Shown here piece by piece: positions 1 through 7,800 of a stretch of 16,794 nt of DNA. The stretch spans positions 1 through 16,794 of the forward strand of contig NYXM01000181.1 in NCBI GenBank assembly GCA_002685655.1. Reading direction: 5' to 3'. Within the stretch, counting starts at the first letter, position 1, and every line of letters begins with the position of its first letter. Under the pieces are notes generated by a model. The model had not been told where the DNA came from, ran no database searches, and saw only the letters and a list, made by a program, of their open reading frames with translations. The translations under genes and the position numbers were made by a program. This DNA comes from Planctomycetaceae bacterium (lineage in GTDB: Bacteria > Planctomycetota > Planctomycetia > Pirellulales > Pirellulaceae).

Positions 1-196
1 CACGACGGTGGCGAGCGAGAGCCCGGGGGTTACGTTTCACGCAGGAAACTGCGGAACTGTGCCCGACAATGCGTGATCGGCCTTGGCCGTTTCTTGTGCG
101 CTCATCAGGCAGTCGGAGGTCGTCGCGTTTGCGATGGCAGGCGCGGCGGCTTCTCTTCTGGCCGGATGGGCGTGCGCAAAGAAAGGCGAATGCTCA

Positions 197-505
197 ATGT
201 CTACGCAAGGACGAAAGCACTGCACGGACGGTGCACGATCGCAGAATGGTTCCGAATTGGTGGTGGTGATTTTCGATGCTGCAGACGATGAATTCGAGCC
301 GCAGCAGGTTGGCGACCATTGGCCGGACACTCCGCGGTCGCGGCGGATCCTCGGCGAGATGGCCCGGCAAGCAAATGAGATCATGGCGGCCGATCCTGAC
401 CCCGATTCCACCTTCGTTGCCGCGGTGGCGACGTGTGATCCAGTGGACGCAATTCGTCCACTGGTCTGGCCTGACGATTTTGTGGTAGCGCGTCGGTCAG
501 CTTAG
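197..505 (+). CDS. Hypothetical small acidic protein (doubtful)
   Basis: A possible 102-residue protein from ATG 197 to TAG 505. The open frame continues upstream to 83, but ATG 197 has a weak purine-rich stretch (gaaagg, about 181-186) before it. The C-terminal two thirds read like a real acidic soluble protein (DAADDEFEPQQ, then a run of Asp/Pro around DPDPDST). No membrane segment, signal peptide or known motif is seen. The opposite strand also has a long open frame over 37-411, which reads as low-complexity Ser/Arg/Cys and is probably its shadow. I do not recognise a family. It lies upstream of a phage-type DUF2513 gene and may belong to the same remnant element. It could also be non-coding. 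Confidence 0.33.
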   Translation: MSTQGRKHCTDGARSQNGSELVVVIFDAADDEFEPQQVGDHWPDTPRSRRILGEMARQANEIMAADPDPDSTFVAAVATCDPVDAIRPLVWPDDFVVARRSA

Positions 506-554
506 TGAGACAGTGCCCAGTCGCCGGCGATCGCATCAAAGGCGGCTTGGGTTC

Positions 555-584
555 TTGTAGGTGCGGCTGGGGATTAGCGATAAT
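555..584 (+). promoter_or_regulatory. Candidate promoter with overlapping palindrome for the DUF2513 gene
   Basis: TTGTAG (555-560) and GATAAT (579-584) are separated by 18 bases. The -10 matches the sigma70 consensus at five of six positions and the -35 at three. A perfect GATTA-GCGA-TAATC palindrome (572-585) lies over the -10, as an operator would. It sits about 40 bases before the start at 625. Sequence match only. Confidence 0.35.
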
Positions 585-624
585 CTACGTACTCATCAAG
601 ACCACGAGACTGGAGGACGAACAC

Positions 625-989
625 ATGAAACGAGACATGGTCCTTGTCCGTAAGCTCTTATTCTTCTTTGAAGAGAAAGAAACGCCTGAAATGGTCCAAG
701 AGCCGCCCATCGATGGATACGACACGCTGACTGTCAAATACCACCTCGTTCTGATGTACGACGCGGGGTTGCTTCGCTGCGAACCAGTTAGTTCCAGTTC
801 GAGTGATCGTGTCATTTACGTGATGCCGTTCGAGCTGACTTGGGACGGCCACGAGTTTCTCGACAAGATCCGCAACGAGAAGGTCTGGAAACGAATCACT
901 GACACGATGAGCGCCAAAGGGGCTCACTGGCGTTCAGCATCATCAGTCGACTCTCGTCTCAATTCGCGTTGGAGTACGCGACGGGTTGA
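625..989 (+). pseudogene. DUF2513 family protein, frameshifted near the 3' end
   Basis: The start is ATG 625 with an excellent RBS (GGAGGA, 612-617, seven bases away). The protein opens MKRDMVLVRK and carries a GYDTLTVKYHL segment, an LMYDAGLL segment and LTWDGHEFLDKIRN followed by VW. These are the recognisable hallmarks of DUF2513, a family of about 120 residues with unknown function, often found in phages and islands. After codon 98 (AAA, 916-918) the in-frame reading becomes Arg/Ser-rich and runs on to TGA 1069-1071 (149 residues). The frame that begins at 921 instead gives GSLAFSIISRL and ends EYATG-stop at 987-989, as the family C terminus should. One G missing from the run at 919-922 explains this. 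An intrinsic terminator follows the restored stop by 11 bases, which supports 989 as the original end. A sequencing error in the G run is the alternative. Confidence 0.75.
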
Positions 990-1000
990 ACGACTCACCG

Positions 1001-1019
1001 GGGGTAGACTACCCCTTTT
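1001..1019 (+). terminator. Intrinsic terminator after the DUF2513 gene
   Basis: GGGGTA (1001-1006), loop GAC and TACCCC (1010-1015) form a perfect six-base-pair stem followed by TTTT (1016-1019). It starts 11 bases after the inferred original stop at 989, but lies inside the frameshifted reading frame that runs to 1071. Confidence 0.68.
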
Positions 1020-1068
1020 GCACCGATTCTACCCCATTCCAACGGTATCAGTGAGAGCAGTTGACCCT

Positions 1069-1150
<82 letters not shown>

Positions 1151-1151
1151 T

Positions 1152-1210
1152 GGAGGTGCCTGATGGACGACCGTCAGCTACGCTGACAGGTCGACCTCCT
1201 CGCGCCGAGG
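1152..1210. other. Compound stem-loop pair with mutually exclusive arms
   Basis: GGAGGT (1152-1157) pairs with ACCTCC (1194-1199). Inside it, CGACC and GTCAGC (1168-1178) pair with GCTGAC and GGTCG (1182-1193) around a TAC loop with one bulged A. The 3' arm is shared with a second perfect hairpin, CCTCG-CGC-CGAGG (1198-1210), so the two folds compete. No T-run follows. It may act as a bidirectional terminator, or be a repeat next to the tRNA fragment. Confidence 0.4.
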
Positions 1211-1517
1211 CACTAGCTTAGCAACGATCAGGGGATTCCTTCAATCCCACACCGGCCAATTCAATCCCACAAATGACCAGGCCGTTTGGCACTGGGGTCT
1301 GGTAATTTGGTTGGACGCCGTTCCCAGATTTCTCTCGCCGTGCCGCACCGTCGGCGATTGGCAGTTTGGGAAACCGAGTTTCACTATTTCCGCAGAGCGT
1401 CGCGGTCGGCGGGCCGATGAGCCGCACCGACAGACGACGCTCGGCCAAACGGCGTCGTTCCCGGGGGACGCACGCGAACTCCCAACGGTACAAGGACTTC
1501 GGTCCAGAACCGCTTGC
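1211..1517. other. Intergenic stretch without a convincing gene
   Basis: Open frames exist on both strands here, but they are Arg/Pro/Ser-rich, lack RBSs and match nothing I recognise. The one feature is a 12-base direct repeat, TTCAATCCCACA, at 1240-1251 and 1260-1271, exactly 20 bases apart. Together with the promoter at 1518 this is probably the upstream region of the envelope cluster. Confidence 0.5.
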
Positions 1518-1546
1518 TTGACAACTGGGGTCCGCCGCATTACCAT
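1518..1546 (+). promoter_or_regulatory. Sigma70-type promoter of the envelope cluster
   Basis: A perfect -35 box TTGACA (1518-1523) is followed by a 17-base spacer and TACCAT (1541-1546, four of six consensus bases). Transcription would begin near 1553, giving a leader of about 100 bases before the GTG start at 1651. It is the best promoter match noticed in the window. Confidence 0.6.
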
Positions 1547-1650
1547 CGGTGGCGTCATCCATGCGCTGTATCTTGTGGCGAGTTCTCCGTCTTGATTCGG
1601 TTGTTCCTCCGAATCTCCAACCCAGGTGATTGTTTAAGGATGGAACTAAC

Positions 1651-2547
1651 GTGACTTCTGTACCTGAACCGATTCGCCGAAATCGCCCGATCGAGGTCGA
1701 AATGCGCGTTTCGCGCTATGACCAGGTGGCGGGAATGTTAGTCTCGCTGTTGATCTTAATCGGCTGCGCCGTGGGGATCATGTTTGTCATCTGGTTGACG
1801 ATGACACTCGTCTTTCGACAGGCTGCCGTGCCAATCAAGTTGATCGAAAACGCTGCTGGCCGCGGTGATAATCCACCAGGTTTTGAGCGTGACATGTTGG
1901 CCCCCGGCATGGAGGAGATGCCGGAGTTAGCCGAACCGCAGTTAGAGGCCGCATTGGAAGCGGTTACCAGTGCTGTTTCGTCGGTGGCCGCGTCCACCGA
2001 TGTGCTCAACACCGCGTCATCGGTCACGAGCAAAGGCGAAGGTGGTCGTGGTGATAGTCGCCCGCCGGGTCCGGAAGGCGAGGGCGACAATATTATTCCT
2101 CGTTGGGAACGCTGGGAAGTTCGATGGGTTTCGACCGGCATCCCAGCGTACGCGCGGCAGTTGGATTTTTTTAAGATTGAACTGGGTGCTGGCGGTGGAT
2201 CCCCGCTCATGGACTATGCCTACGACTTAAGTAAGTCTCCGAAAAAACGTCAGGGTACAAGCAAGGCGGAAAAACGTTTGTACATGACGTGGAAGGGTGG
2301 CACGCTGCAGCAATTTGACCGGACGTTGCTGGGGCGCGTCGGCATCGGTACCAACAACCGCATCATGTTTCAGTTCTATCCAGAAGAGGTGGAAGACCGC
2401 TTGGCATGGATTGAAAAAGTGAATGCGGACAAGCTGGGGCATCTCAGTGTCAAAGAGTATTTGAAGACAATCTTCGGCGTCAAAGCCAAAGGGAGTCAAT
2501 ACGAGTTCTTTGTGGCAGAACAACGATTCCGTCCCGCACCTCCTTAA
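1651..2547 (+). CDS. Single-pass membrane protein, first gene of the Exb-type cluster
   Basis: This is a 298-residue protein. I chose GTG 1651 because AAGGA (1636-1640) lies ten bases before it; an in-frame TTG at 1630 would add seven residues. A short basic N terminus leads into one strong hydrophobic segment at about residues 28-55 (VSLLILIGCAVGIMFVIWL), giving a cytoplasmic-N, periplasmic-C topology. A low-complexity Glu/Ala/Ser/Gly/Pro stretch follows (about 70-155). The C-terminal part (about 165-298) is a compact domain with an IELGAGGG segment, RLYMTWKGG and a FQFYPEE motif. A one-pass protein with a long Pro/Gly linker encoded directly before ExbB/ExbD has the architecture of a TonB or TolA transducer, but I see no TonB C-terminal motif. 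I do not recognise the C-terminal family. The role is inferred from layout and neighbours only. Confidence 0.82.
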   Translation: MTSVPEPIRRNRPIEVEMRVSRYDQVAGMLVSLLILIGCAVGIMFVIWLTMTLVFRQAAVPIKLIENAAGRGDNPPGFERDMLAPGMEEMPELAEPQLEAALEAVTSAVSSVAASTDVLNTASSVTSKGEGGRGDSRPPGPEGEGDNIIPRWERWEVRWVSTGIPAYARQLDFFKIELGAGGGSPLMDYAYDLSKSPKKRQGTSKAEKRLYMTWKGGTLQQFDRTLLGRVGIGTNNRIMFQFYPEEVEDRLAWIEKVNADKLGHLSVKEYLKTIFGVKAKGSQYEFFVAEQRFRPAPP

Positions 2548-2609
2548 TAATCGTAGGGGCTTAGAGGTCGCAAGGGGCTTATGTGGCTGCCGTTTCCAAG
2601 CAAGCAGAA

Positions 2610-2638
2610 TTGGCAGCACTTTTTAACATAGCCATAGT
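2610..2638 (+). promoter_or_regulatory. Candidate internal promoter before the ExbB-type gene
   Basis: TTGGCA (2610-2615, five of six) and CATAGT (2633-2638, four of six) are spaced by exactly 17 bases, in a 154-base gap that is more A/T-rich than its surroundings. Transcription would start about 55 bases before ATG 2702. The same gap has a direct repeat AGGGGCTTA (2555-2563 and 2573-2581) right after the upstream stop. The channel genes could thus be transcribed apart from the 1651 gene. Confidence 0.4.
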
Positions 2639-2701
2639 TGCCCGAAGCTTCCCGGGAAATTCGGCTACACAGCAAAATAATAGAATGAAGAGATTCCACG
2701 C

Positions 2702-3346
2702 ATGGCTGAGCTTACAAAGATCGTCGGTGTCATTGTCTACGTTTTCATGGGTTCTATGGCCTTGTGGGGTGCGTTCTGCTGCGTGATGGTGTGGGCACGC
2801 GTTGCCCAAAAGCGTTTCAAAAACGAGAAGATTCAAGACGAGTTCCTGGATACGGTGGACGAACCGCTATCCAAGGGCGACTTTGACGACGCGACCGTGT
2901 TGTGTGAAGGCGACCCGCGCGCAATCCCACAACTGGCCATGTTGGCTGTCCTGAATCGCAGCATCGGGTTCACCAAAGCAAGGCAATTGGTCGAAGACCG
3001 TTTTCAGCGCGATATTCTGGCCGACTTGGAACATCGATTGACCTGGGTCCATACGATCATCAAGAGCGCGCCAATGGTCGGATTATTCGGCACGGTAACC
3101 GGAATGATGGGTGCCTTTGATAAACTGGCAACATCCGAAAACGTCAAACCCGACGAGTTGGCCGAAAATATTAGCTTTGCCTTGATCACGACCGCCTGCG
3201 GCTTGGCAATCGCGATTCCACTGATCATCGCCGTCGCTGCGGTCAACATCCGAATTCGGAAGATGGAAGAGTTGACGGTCGCGGGAATCAATCGCTTTCT
3301 CGAGTCGTTCCAAGCCGCACTCAAGATGGCAGGACGCAAAAAGTAG
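2702..3346 (+). CDS. MotA/TolQ/ExbB-type proton channel subunit
   Basis: This is a 214-residue inner-membrane protein of the family that forms the pentameric proton channel energising TonB, Tol and related systems. It has three membrane segments in the ExbB pattern: residues about 8-32, 117-140 (containing GLFGTVTGMMGAF) and 159-182 (ALITTACGLAIAIPL). The conserved Thr residues of segments 2 and 3, which line the proton path in ExbB, are present (GTVTG and LITTACG). The cytoplasmic loop between segments 1 and 2 is about 85 residues. ATG 2702 is the first start in this frame next to the hydrophobic segment; its RBS (gaagag) is weak. The stop is only six bases before the first ExbD start, so the two are surely co-transcribed and probably form one complex. 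ExbB, TolQ and MotA-like subunits cannot be told apart from motifs alone; the ExbD partners favour ExbB/TolQ. Confidence 0.93.
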   Translation: MAELTKIVGVIVYVFMGSMALWGAFCCVMVWARVAQKRFKNEKIQDEFLDTVDEPLSKGDFDDATVLCEGDPRAIPQLAMLAVLNRSIGFTKARQLVEDRFQRDILADLEHRLTWVHTIIKSAPMVGLFGTVTGMMGAFDKLATSENVKPDELAENISFALITTACGLAIAIPLIIAVAAVNIRIRKMEELTVAGINRFLESFQAALKMAGRKK

Positions 3347-3352
3347 GCAACA

Positions 3353-3865
3353 ATGGCCAGCGTGACAACAATTCCGGAATTCGAAGACGTCGATGAGCGC
3401 CCCGAGCCGCTTGCGCCGCGGGAAGCGTTGGAAGATACGGAGATGGACATCACTCCGATGATCGACATCACATTTCTCTTGTTGATCTTCTTTATTGTCT
3501 CTTCCAAAATGGATCAATCTACGAATGTTCCCTTGCCGCCCGCCCAAACGGGTGTGGCCATCCCGGTAAGGAACTCGATCATCATCACCGTAGGACCGGG
3601 TGATGCGGCCGACGGCCCGGCGAACGTCTACAAGGGTGATGGAATCAAACCGGAAAACGCCTTTGACAAAGGTGACATGCAGGCCCAAGAGGAAGAAATC
3701 TCGGCTTTTGTCGAGGATGCGATGGCGGAGGACCCACAGAAGACTTATGTCCTCATCAAGGCAGCCAAGGGGATCAAGCATCGCGAAGTTGCACGAGTTC
3801 AGACGGCCGTTAGCAAACCTGCCGCCGTTCAACAACTGCATGTCGCCGTCATGGAGGCTCAGTAG
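3353..3865 (+). CDS. exbD: Biopolymer transporter ExbD family protein, first paralog
   Basis: This is a 170-residue ExbD/TolR protein. A cytoplasmic N-terminal tail of about 30 acidic and Pro-rich residues precedes the motif MDITPMIDITFLLLIFF. In it Asp38 is the membrane-embedded carboxylate, equivalent to the essential Asp25 of E. coli ExbD. A single membrane segment (about 37-52) is followed by the periplasmic domain, which ends in the usual VKAAKG-like strand (here LIKAAKGIKHREV) and a C-terminal QLHVAVME strand. The stop at 3863-3865 lies four bases before the GTG start of the second paralog. Length and motif agree well with the family. Confidence 0.93.
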   Translation: MASVTTIPEFEDVDERPEPLAPREALEDTEMDITPMIDITFLLLIFFIVSSKMDQSTNVPLPPAQTGVAIPVRNSIIITVGPGDAADGPANVYKGDGIKPENAFDKGDMQAQEEEISAFVEDAMAEDPQKTYVLIKAAKGIKHREVARVQTAVSKPAAVQQLHVAVMEAQ

Positions 3866-3869
3866 CCAG

Positions 3870-4688
3870 GTGTCAGTTTCCTTCAAATGTCCGTCGTGTC
3901 GCATCACGATCTCCGGATCGGATGTTCTGGTGGGTCGCAAAGTGCGTTGCCCCGAGTGCGATGCCATGGTCACCGTTCCCTCGGACCTGACGCCGGACAG
4001 CAAGACGGATTCACTTGCCCAGCAAGATGGTAGGGGAACGGTCTATCTCGATGCGTCCGGCGTAACCGATTCAAGAGAAACGGTGATGCTCGAGTCGATC
4101 GATGTGATCGAACCGGCACCCGCCGGACCCGCACCGGGAGAACTGGTACCGCCGGTCGGAGTCATGCAGCCCATCTCTGTGCCGCCTCTGCCGTTGGCGA
4201 AGGATTTGCAGCAAGACGAGGATGCGGAGTCTCCGGCCATGGAGCCCAGCCGTAAACTCGAAGAGACAGAGATGGACATGACACCGATGGTGGATGTGAC
4301 CTTCCTACTTTTGATCTTCTTCATGGTCACGGCATCGTTCACGCTACAAAAATCGCTGCAGATCCCCAAGTCCGAATCACAGGATCCAAGTACGGAAGTT
4401 GTCGAGGAAGAGCCTGACGATCAATCCGATTTCGTCACCGTACTTGTCGATGAAAACAACACCTACCAAGTCACGACGGTCGACAGCGAAGACGAAGCGC
4501 CAAGCGAACAGGATTTGCATATTCTGCTGCGATTGGCGCGCGAAGGCGACAGCACCGGCACGATTCCAACCAAGCTGCGCGTCGAGGCCAACGGAGAGGC
4601 TGTGCATGAGAAGGTTGTGGCGGCGCTCGATGCGGGCCCCGCGACGGGCTTTTCCGAAGTGCAACTGCTGACCGTCGAAACCGAATAA
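3870..4688 (+). CDS. exbD: ExbD family protein with N-terminal zinc ribbon, second paralog
   Basis: This is a 272-residue protein. I place the start at GTG 3870: GGAGG (3853-3857) lies 12 bases upstream inside the preceding gene, and translation from here opens directly with the zinc ribbon. Starting at ATG 3840 or further upstream would add residues that are shadow of exbD. The N terminus has two CPxC knuckles (Cys7/Cys10 and Cys27/Cys30) around GRKVRCPECD, then VTVP. This is the short zinc-ribbon type often found at the N terminus of planctomycete proteins. A Pro-rich linker of about 90 residues leads to the ExbD motif MDMTPMVDVTFLLLIFF, with the proton-path Asp142, then a periplasmic domain ending VQLLTVE. 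The ribbon would be cytoplasmic. The fusion is unusual for ExbD and suggests a cytoplasmic contact or regulatory input. ExbD assignment is firm; the ribbon's ligand and partner are unknown. Confidence 0.92.
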   Translation: MSVSFKCPSCRITISGSDVLVGRKVRCPECDAMVTVPSDLTPDSKTDSLAQQDGRGTVYLDASGVTDSRETVMLESIDVIEPAPAGPAPGELVPPVGVMQPISVPPLPLAKDLQQDEDAESPAMEPSRKLEETEMDMTPMVDVTFLLLIFFMVTASFTLQKSLQIPKSESQDPSTEVVEEEPDDQSDFVTVLVDENNTYQVTTVDSEDEAPSEQDLHILLRLAREGDSTGTIPTKLRVEANGEAVHEKVVAALDAGPATGFSEVQLLTVETE

Positions 4689-4707
4689 GAAACCAAGAAG
4701 AACCACA

Positions 4708-4745
4708 CCGGCAAAAAATGCCAGAGACAATGCCGGATATTTAGT
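4708..4745 (+). terminator. Weak terminator-like stem after the second ExbD gene
   Basis: CCGGCA (4708-4713) and TGCCGG (4731-4736) form a perfect six-base-pair stem with a 17-base loop, followed by the T-rich ATATTTAGTTT. An alternative smaller hairpin GGCA-aaaaa-TGCC (4710-4722) uses part of the same bases. The loop is long for a classical terminator, so readthrough into the 4897 gene is quite possible. Confidence 0.35.
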
Positions 4746-4767
4746 TTGACTTCTTTACTTTAAGGCG

Positions 4768-4787
4768 CATCACGCGGGAGCGTGATG
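4768..4787. repeat. Perfect GGGA-loop hairpin, probable dispersed repeat
   Basis: CATCACGC (4768-4775), a GGGA loop and GCGTGATG (4780-4787) form a perfect eight-base-pair stem. No T-run follows. The compact form and intergenic site between two same-strand genes fit a REP-like dispersed element or transcript-end stabiliser. Only one copy is visible in this window, so the repeat nature is inference. Confidence 0.45.
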
Positions 4788-4896
4788 GCTACTTTGTGTC
4801 GGCACAACAAGCGTTGATAAGCCGATCGATCGCCCGCAGATGCACGCAATACCGCACCACATCGAGAATTCACTCTTGCCGAGGAAGTAGCCGGGG

Positions 4897-7800
4897 ATGT
4901 CCGCGAAAAAGCTAATTGAGTTGTTGGAACGGAACGCGATGCTTGAGGACTCCGTCATCAAGGAGGTTCGCAAGCTTGTCGCCGATAGCAAAAGTAAGGT
5001 CACGGCCGAATCCGTAGCTAAAGCACTGGTTGATAAGGGACACTTGACGAAGTTTCAAGCGACCAAGCTGGTCAACGAAGTGACGGCGCAAAAGGAGGCC
5101 ACTAAGGAAGCGCGTGCGAAAGCGAAGGGAAAGAAGGAAGACGAGGAAGAGGAATTGGGCTTCGTCAGTGACGAAGAATTGGACGGCACTGACGCACCAG
5201 CGGCGGGCGACGCGGACGACGTTGTTATGCTGGAAGATGCTGGTGGCGGCGAGGTTACAGGGCTGACGCCCGTCGAAGATGCGGCCGGTGGCCTCACGCC
5301 CGTGGGTACGCCGCCAGCAGCACTCACGCCTTTGCCCGACCAGTCCTTGACGCCGTTGGGCGATGCTGGCGGCCTCACCCCGTTGGAGGGTCTCCACAGC
5401 GGTGCGGCGAGCTTGGATCCATTTGCGACGGAGCAGCCCGCGCCCGGCAAGCCCGCACCTGGAGACCCTCAGCTGCCCAGCCGCAAGGGGAGAGGCCATC
5501 GCAACCGGTGGGATAGCAAACTGATGCTCGGCGGCGGCTTTTCCTTGATCCTACTGATCATATTAGCAGTTGTGATTTATAAAAGTGTCACCACTGCGCC
5601 GGCGGTTGAGATGTGGGACGCGGCGATGGAAGACTATCGCTCGGCAGCGTACCCACAAGCGATGAAACGGTTCGAAAACTTCCTAAAGAAATATCCCGAA
5701 GACGACAACGCCAGTGAAGCCCGCGTGCGGATCAACTTCTGCCTAATCCGTGCCGTGATCAACAGCCCCGACAAGGGACTCCAGCGCGCCAAGGAGCTGC
5801 TACCTCCGATCACCGAAGAACCATCGTTCTCGATTGCCCGGCCGGAATTAGCGAAGATGCTGATTCAGATTCCAGAGGGGTTTATCAAGAAGGCCAAGGC
5901 GACGGGAAACGTTGATGATAAAGAAAAGTTGGCTGATCTAGCTGACGTCAGTTTGAACGACTTGGTCCTGAACTCGACTTACGTGCCCACTTCCGTCAGG
6001 CAATCGATTCAAAAAGACATTCAGGAATCGACGGAAGATATTGCCGGGATCCGCCGTGACGTCAACCGTGGCAAGGACCTGCGAAAAGCGATCGACGAGA
6101 TTGACAGCAAGCTGGAATCCAATGACACGGTGGGAGCCTTTGCCATATTCAAAGCGTTAATCAAGGAATACCCAAGCCTGGAAGCTGACGCCGATCTGAT
6201 GGACGCAGTCAAGCGCATCACAACGCTTGAAGGTGGCTTGGTGAAAGTCACGGACGAGCCTGTCAGCGCACTTTCCGCGGAAGACGACGGAACTCCCGGT
6301 CATACGCGGATTGTCCTGACGACTCGCGAAGGAAAAGGTTCGACGCGTGTTCAGAATCGAGTCGCCACGCTTTTGGCTGGCGGGTCGGTCTTGGGGCTCG
6401 ACGCCGGCACTGGCAAAGTCTTGTGGGATCGCTTCGTCGGATATGGGACGCGTTTTCATCCCGTTCGTCTTTCCAAGCAACCGGATGCCGACGTGCTCGT
6501 GGTGGATGACCAAGAGTTGGTGCGACTCAATGCAACCACGGGCCAGGTCGTTTACCGACTGCCGGCCGGTGCGGCCATCACGAGTCCGGCCATTGCGGGC
6601 AACAAGATCTATGTTCCCACCATTCGCGGCGGGATCTACGAAGTCGACGCTGCGACGGGGGAATCAGCCCGGCATGTTTCGATTCCGCAACAACTGTCGA
6701 CGGGACTCGGCGTCGCGAACAACCTGCCCTTCATATTCCAACCGGGCGACCATTCCAATCTCTACGCATTGACAACGGACGATCTCACCTGCAAGGACGT
6801 GTACTATTTCGGCCACCGGGGCGGCACGATCGCCGTTCCGCCTGTCGTCTTGATGGGGCATGTGTTTGTCGCCGAAAACAAGGGTCGTGACTTTTCCTTG
6901 CTGCACGTGTTGAAGATTGACAGCGAAGGTGAACGACTGTTGCAAACTGCGCAAGAGCCGATTCGACTCAAAGGAAACGTTGTCGTCCCTTTGCAAGTCT
7001 ACGGCAGTCGGCTGCTGGCTGTGACGGATCGGTCTGACGTGCGCGTGTTCAACATCAACGTCAATGCTGAAGAAAACCCCGTTGCTGCGGCGGCGGTCAA
7101 GTCCGCAGCGTCGGACGAAACCATGATCTCCTACCCCCTCACGGATTCCGGGACGCTGTGGTTGGCAGACAATCGGCTCGCCAAATTCGATATCCAAGTT
7201 ACCTCCAAGGACATCATTCTGCGAGAGAACATGAATCGCGGTGATGCGTTCGTCGCGCCATTACAAATGCATGGTGACGTCTTGGTGCTTGCGCGGCGGA
7301 AGAGCGCATCTGCCGGCGTAACGATTTCGGCGGTCAATATCGACCAACCACGACGCCCACTTTGGGAGACCAACGTTGGTATTCCGGTCGGCCGAGTGGC
7401 CGTGGATGTGGAGAAGAGTCAAATCAGGGTGATTACGGCTGCCGCCGCGTTATTCAGCATCGACAAGGATTCGGTAACGACAGGACTGAACGATCAGCCG
7501 ACCATGACGGCACGCTCAACCACCGCCATCCCGCTCGCCTTTACCGAACAGATCGAGTTACCCAATGGTCGAATCGCGTTCTTCAACCCAGGGGATCACA
7601 ATCAACTATTGACCTACGATCCGGCCAAAGCGAGTCGCCAGCTCAATATCCAACCGCTCGACTTAGCCGGAGCTGCCGTGACTTGCACCCCCATCGCGTT
7701 CCAGGACGGCTTGCTGGTTCCGCTGGACCAGGGAGCGGTGCGTCTGATCGATCCAGCCACTGGGCAAGACAAAGTACTACCTTTTCAACCGCGGCTGGAA

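Noticed and set aside
37..411. Minus-strand open frame of 124 codons
   Set aside because: Composition is Ser/Arg/Cys-rich low complexity without RBS or recognisable motif; it overlaps a more protein-like plus-strand frame.
916..922. Programmed -1 ribosomal frameshift in the DUF2513 gene
   Set aside because: The zero frame reads AAA GGG, so slipping back one base gives no X-XXY-YYZ pairing, and no downstream pseudoknot was recognised; a base loss fits better.
1240..1271. TTCAATCCCACA repeated at 20-base spacing, as a possible CRISPR or iteron array
   Set aside because: Only two 12-base copies with an 8-base spacer; too short and too few for either.
1218..1595. Overlapping open frames on both strands
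   Set aside because: Three frames are open at once, which reflects GC-rich non-coding DNA; no RBS, no motif, and the cluster promoter lies inside.
3600..3869. Upstream extension of the second ExbD gene
   Set aside because: These codons are shadow of the first exbD in another frame; the zinc ribbon begins right after GTG 3870.
3083..4003. Minus-strand open frame of 306 codons
   Set aside because: It lies wholly opposite the ExbB and ExbD genes, whose motifs are unmistakable; its His/Arg/Asp-rich product is a shadow.
4912..5499. Minus-strand open frame of 195 codons
   Set aside because: Shadow of the propeller protein's N-terminal region, which has a good RBS and recognisable domains.
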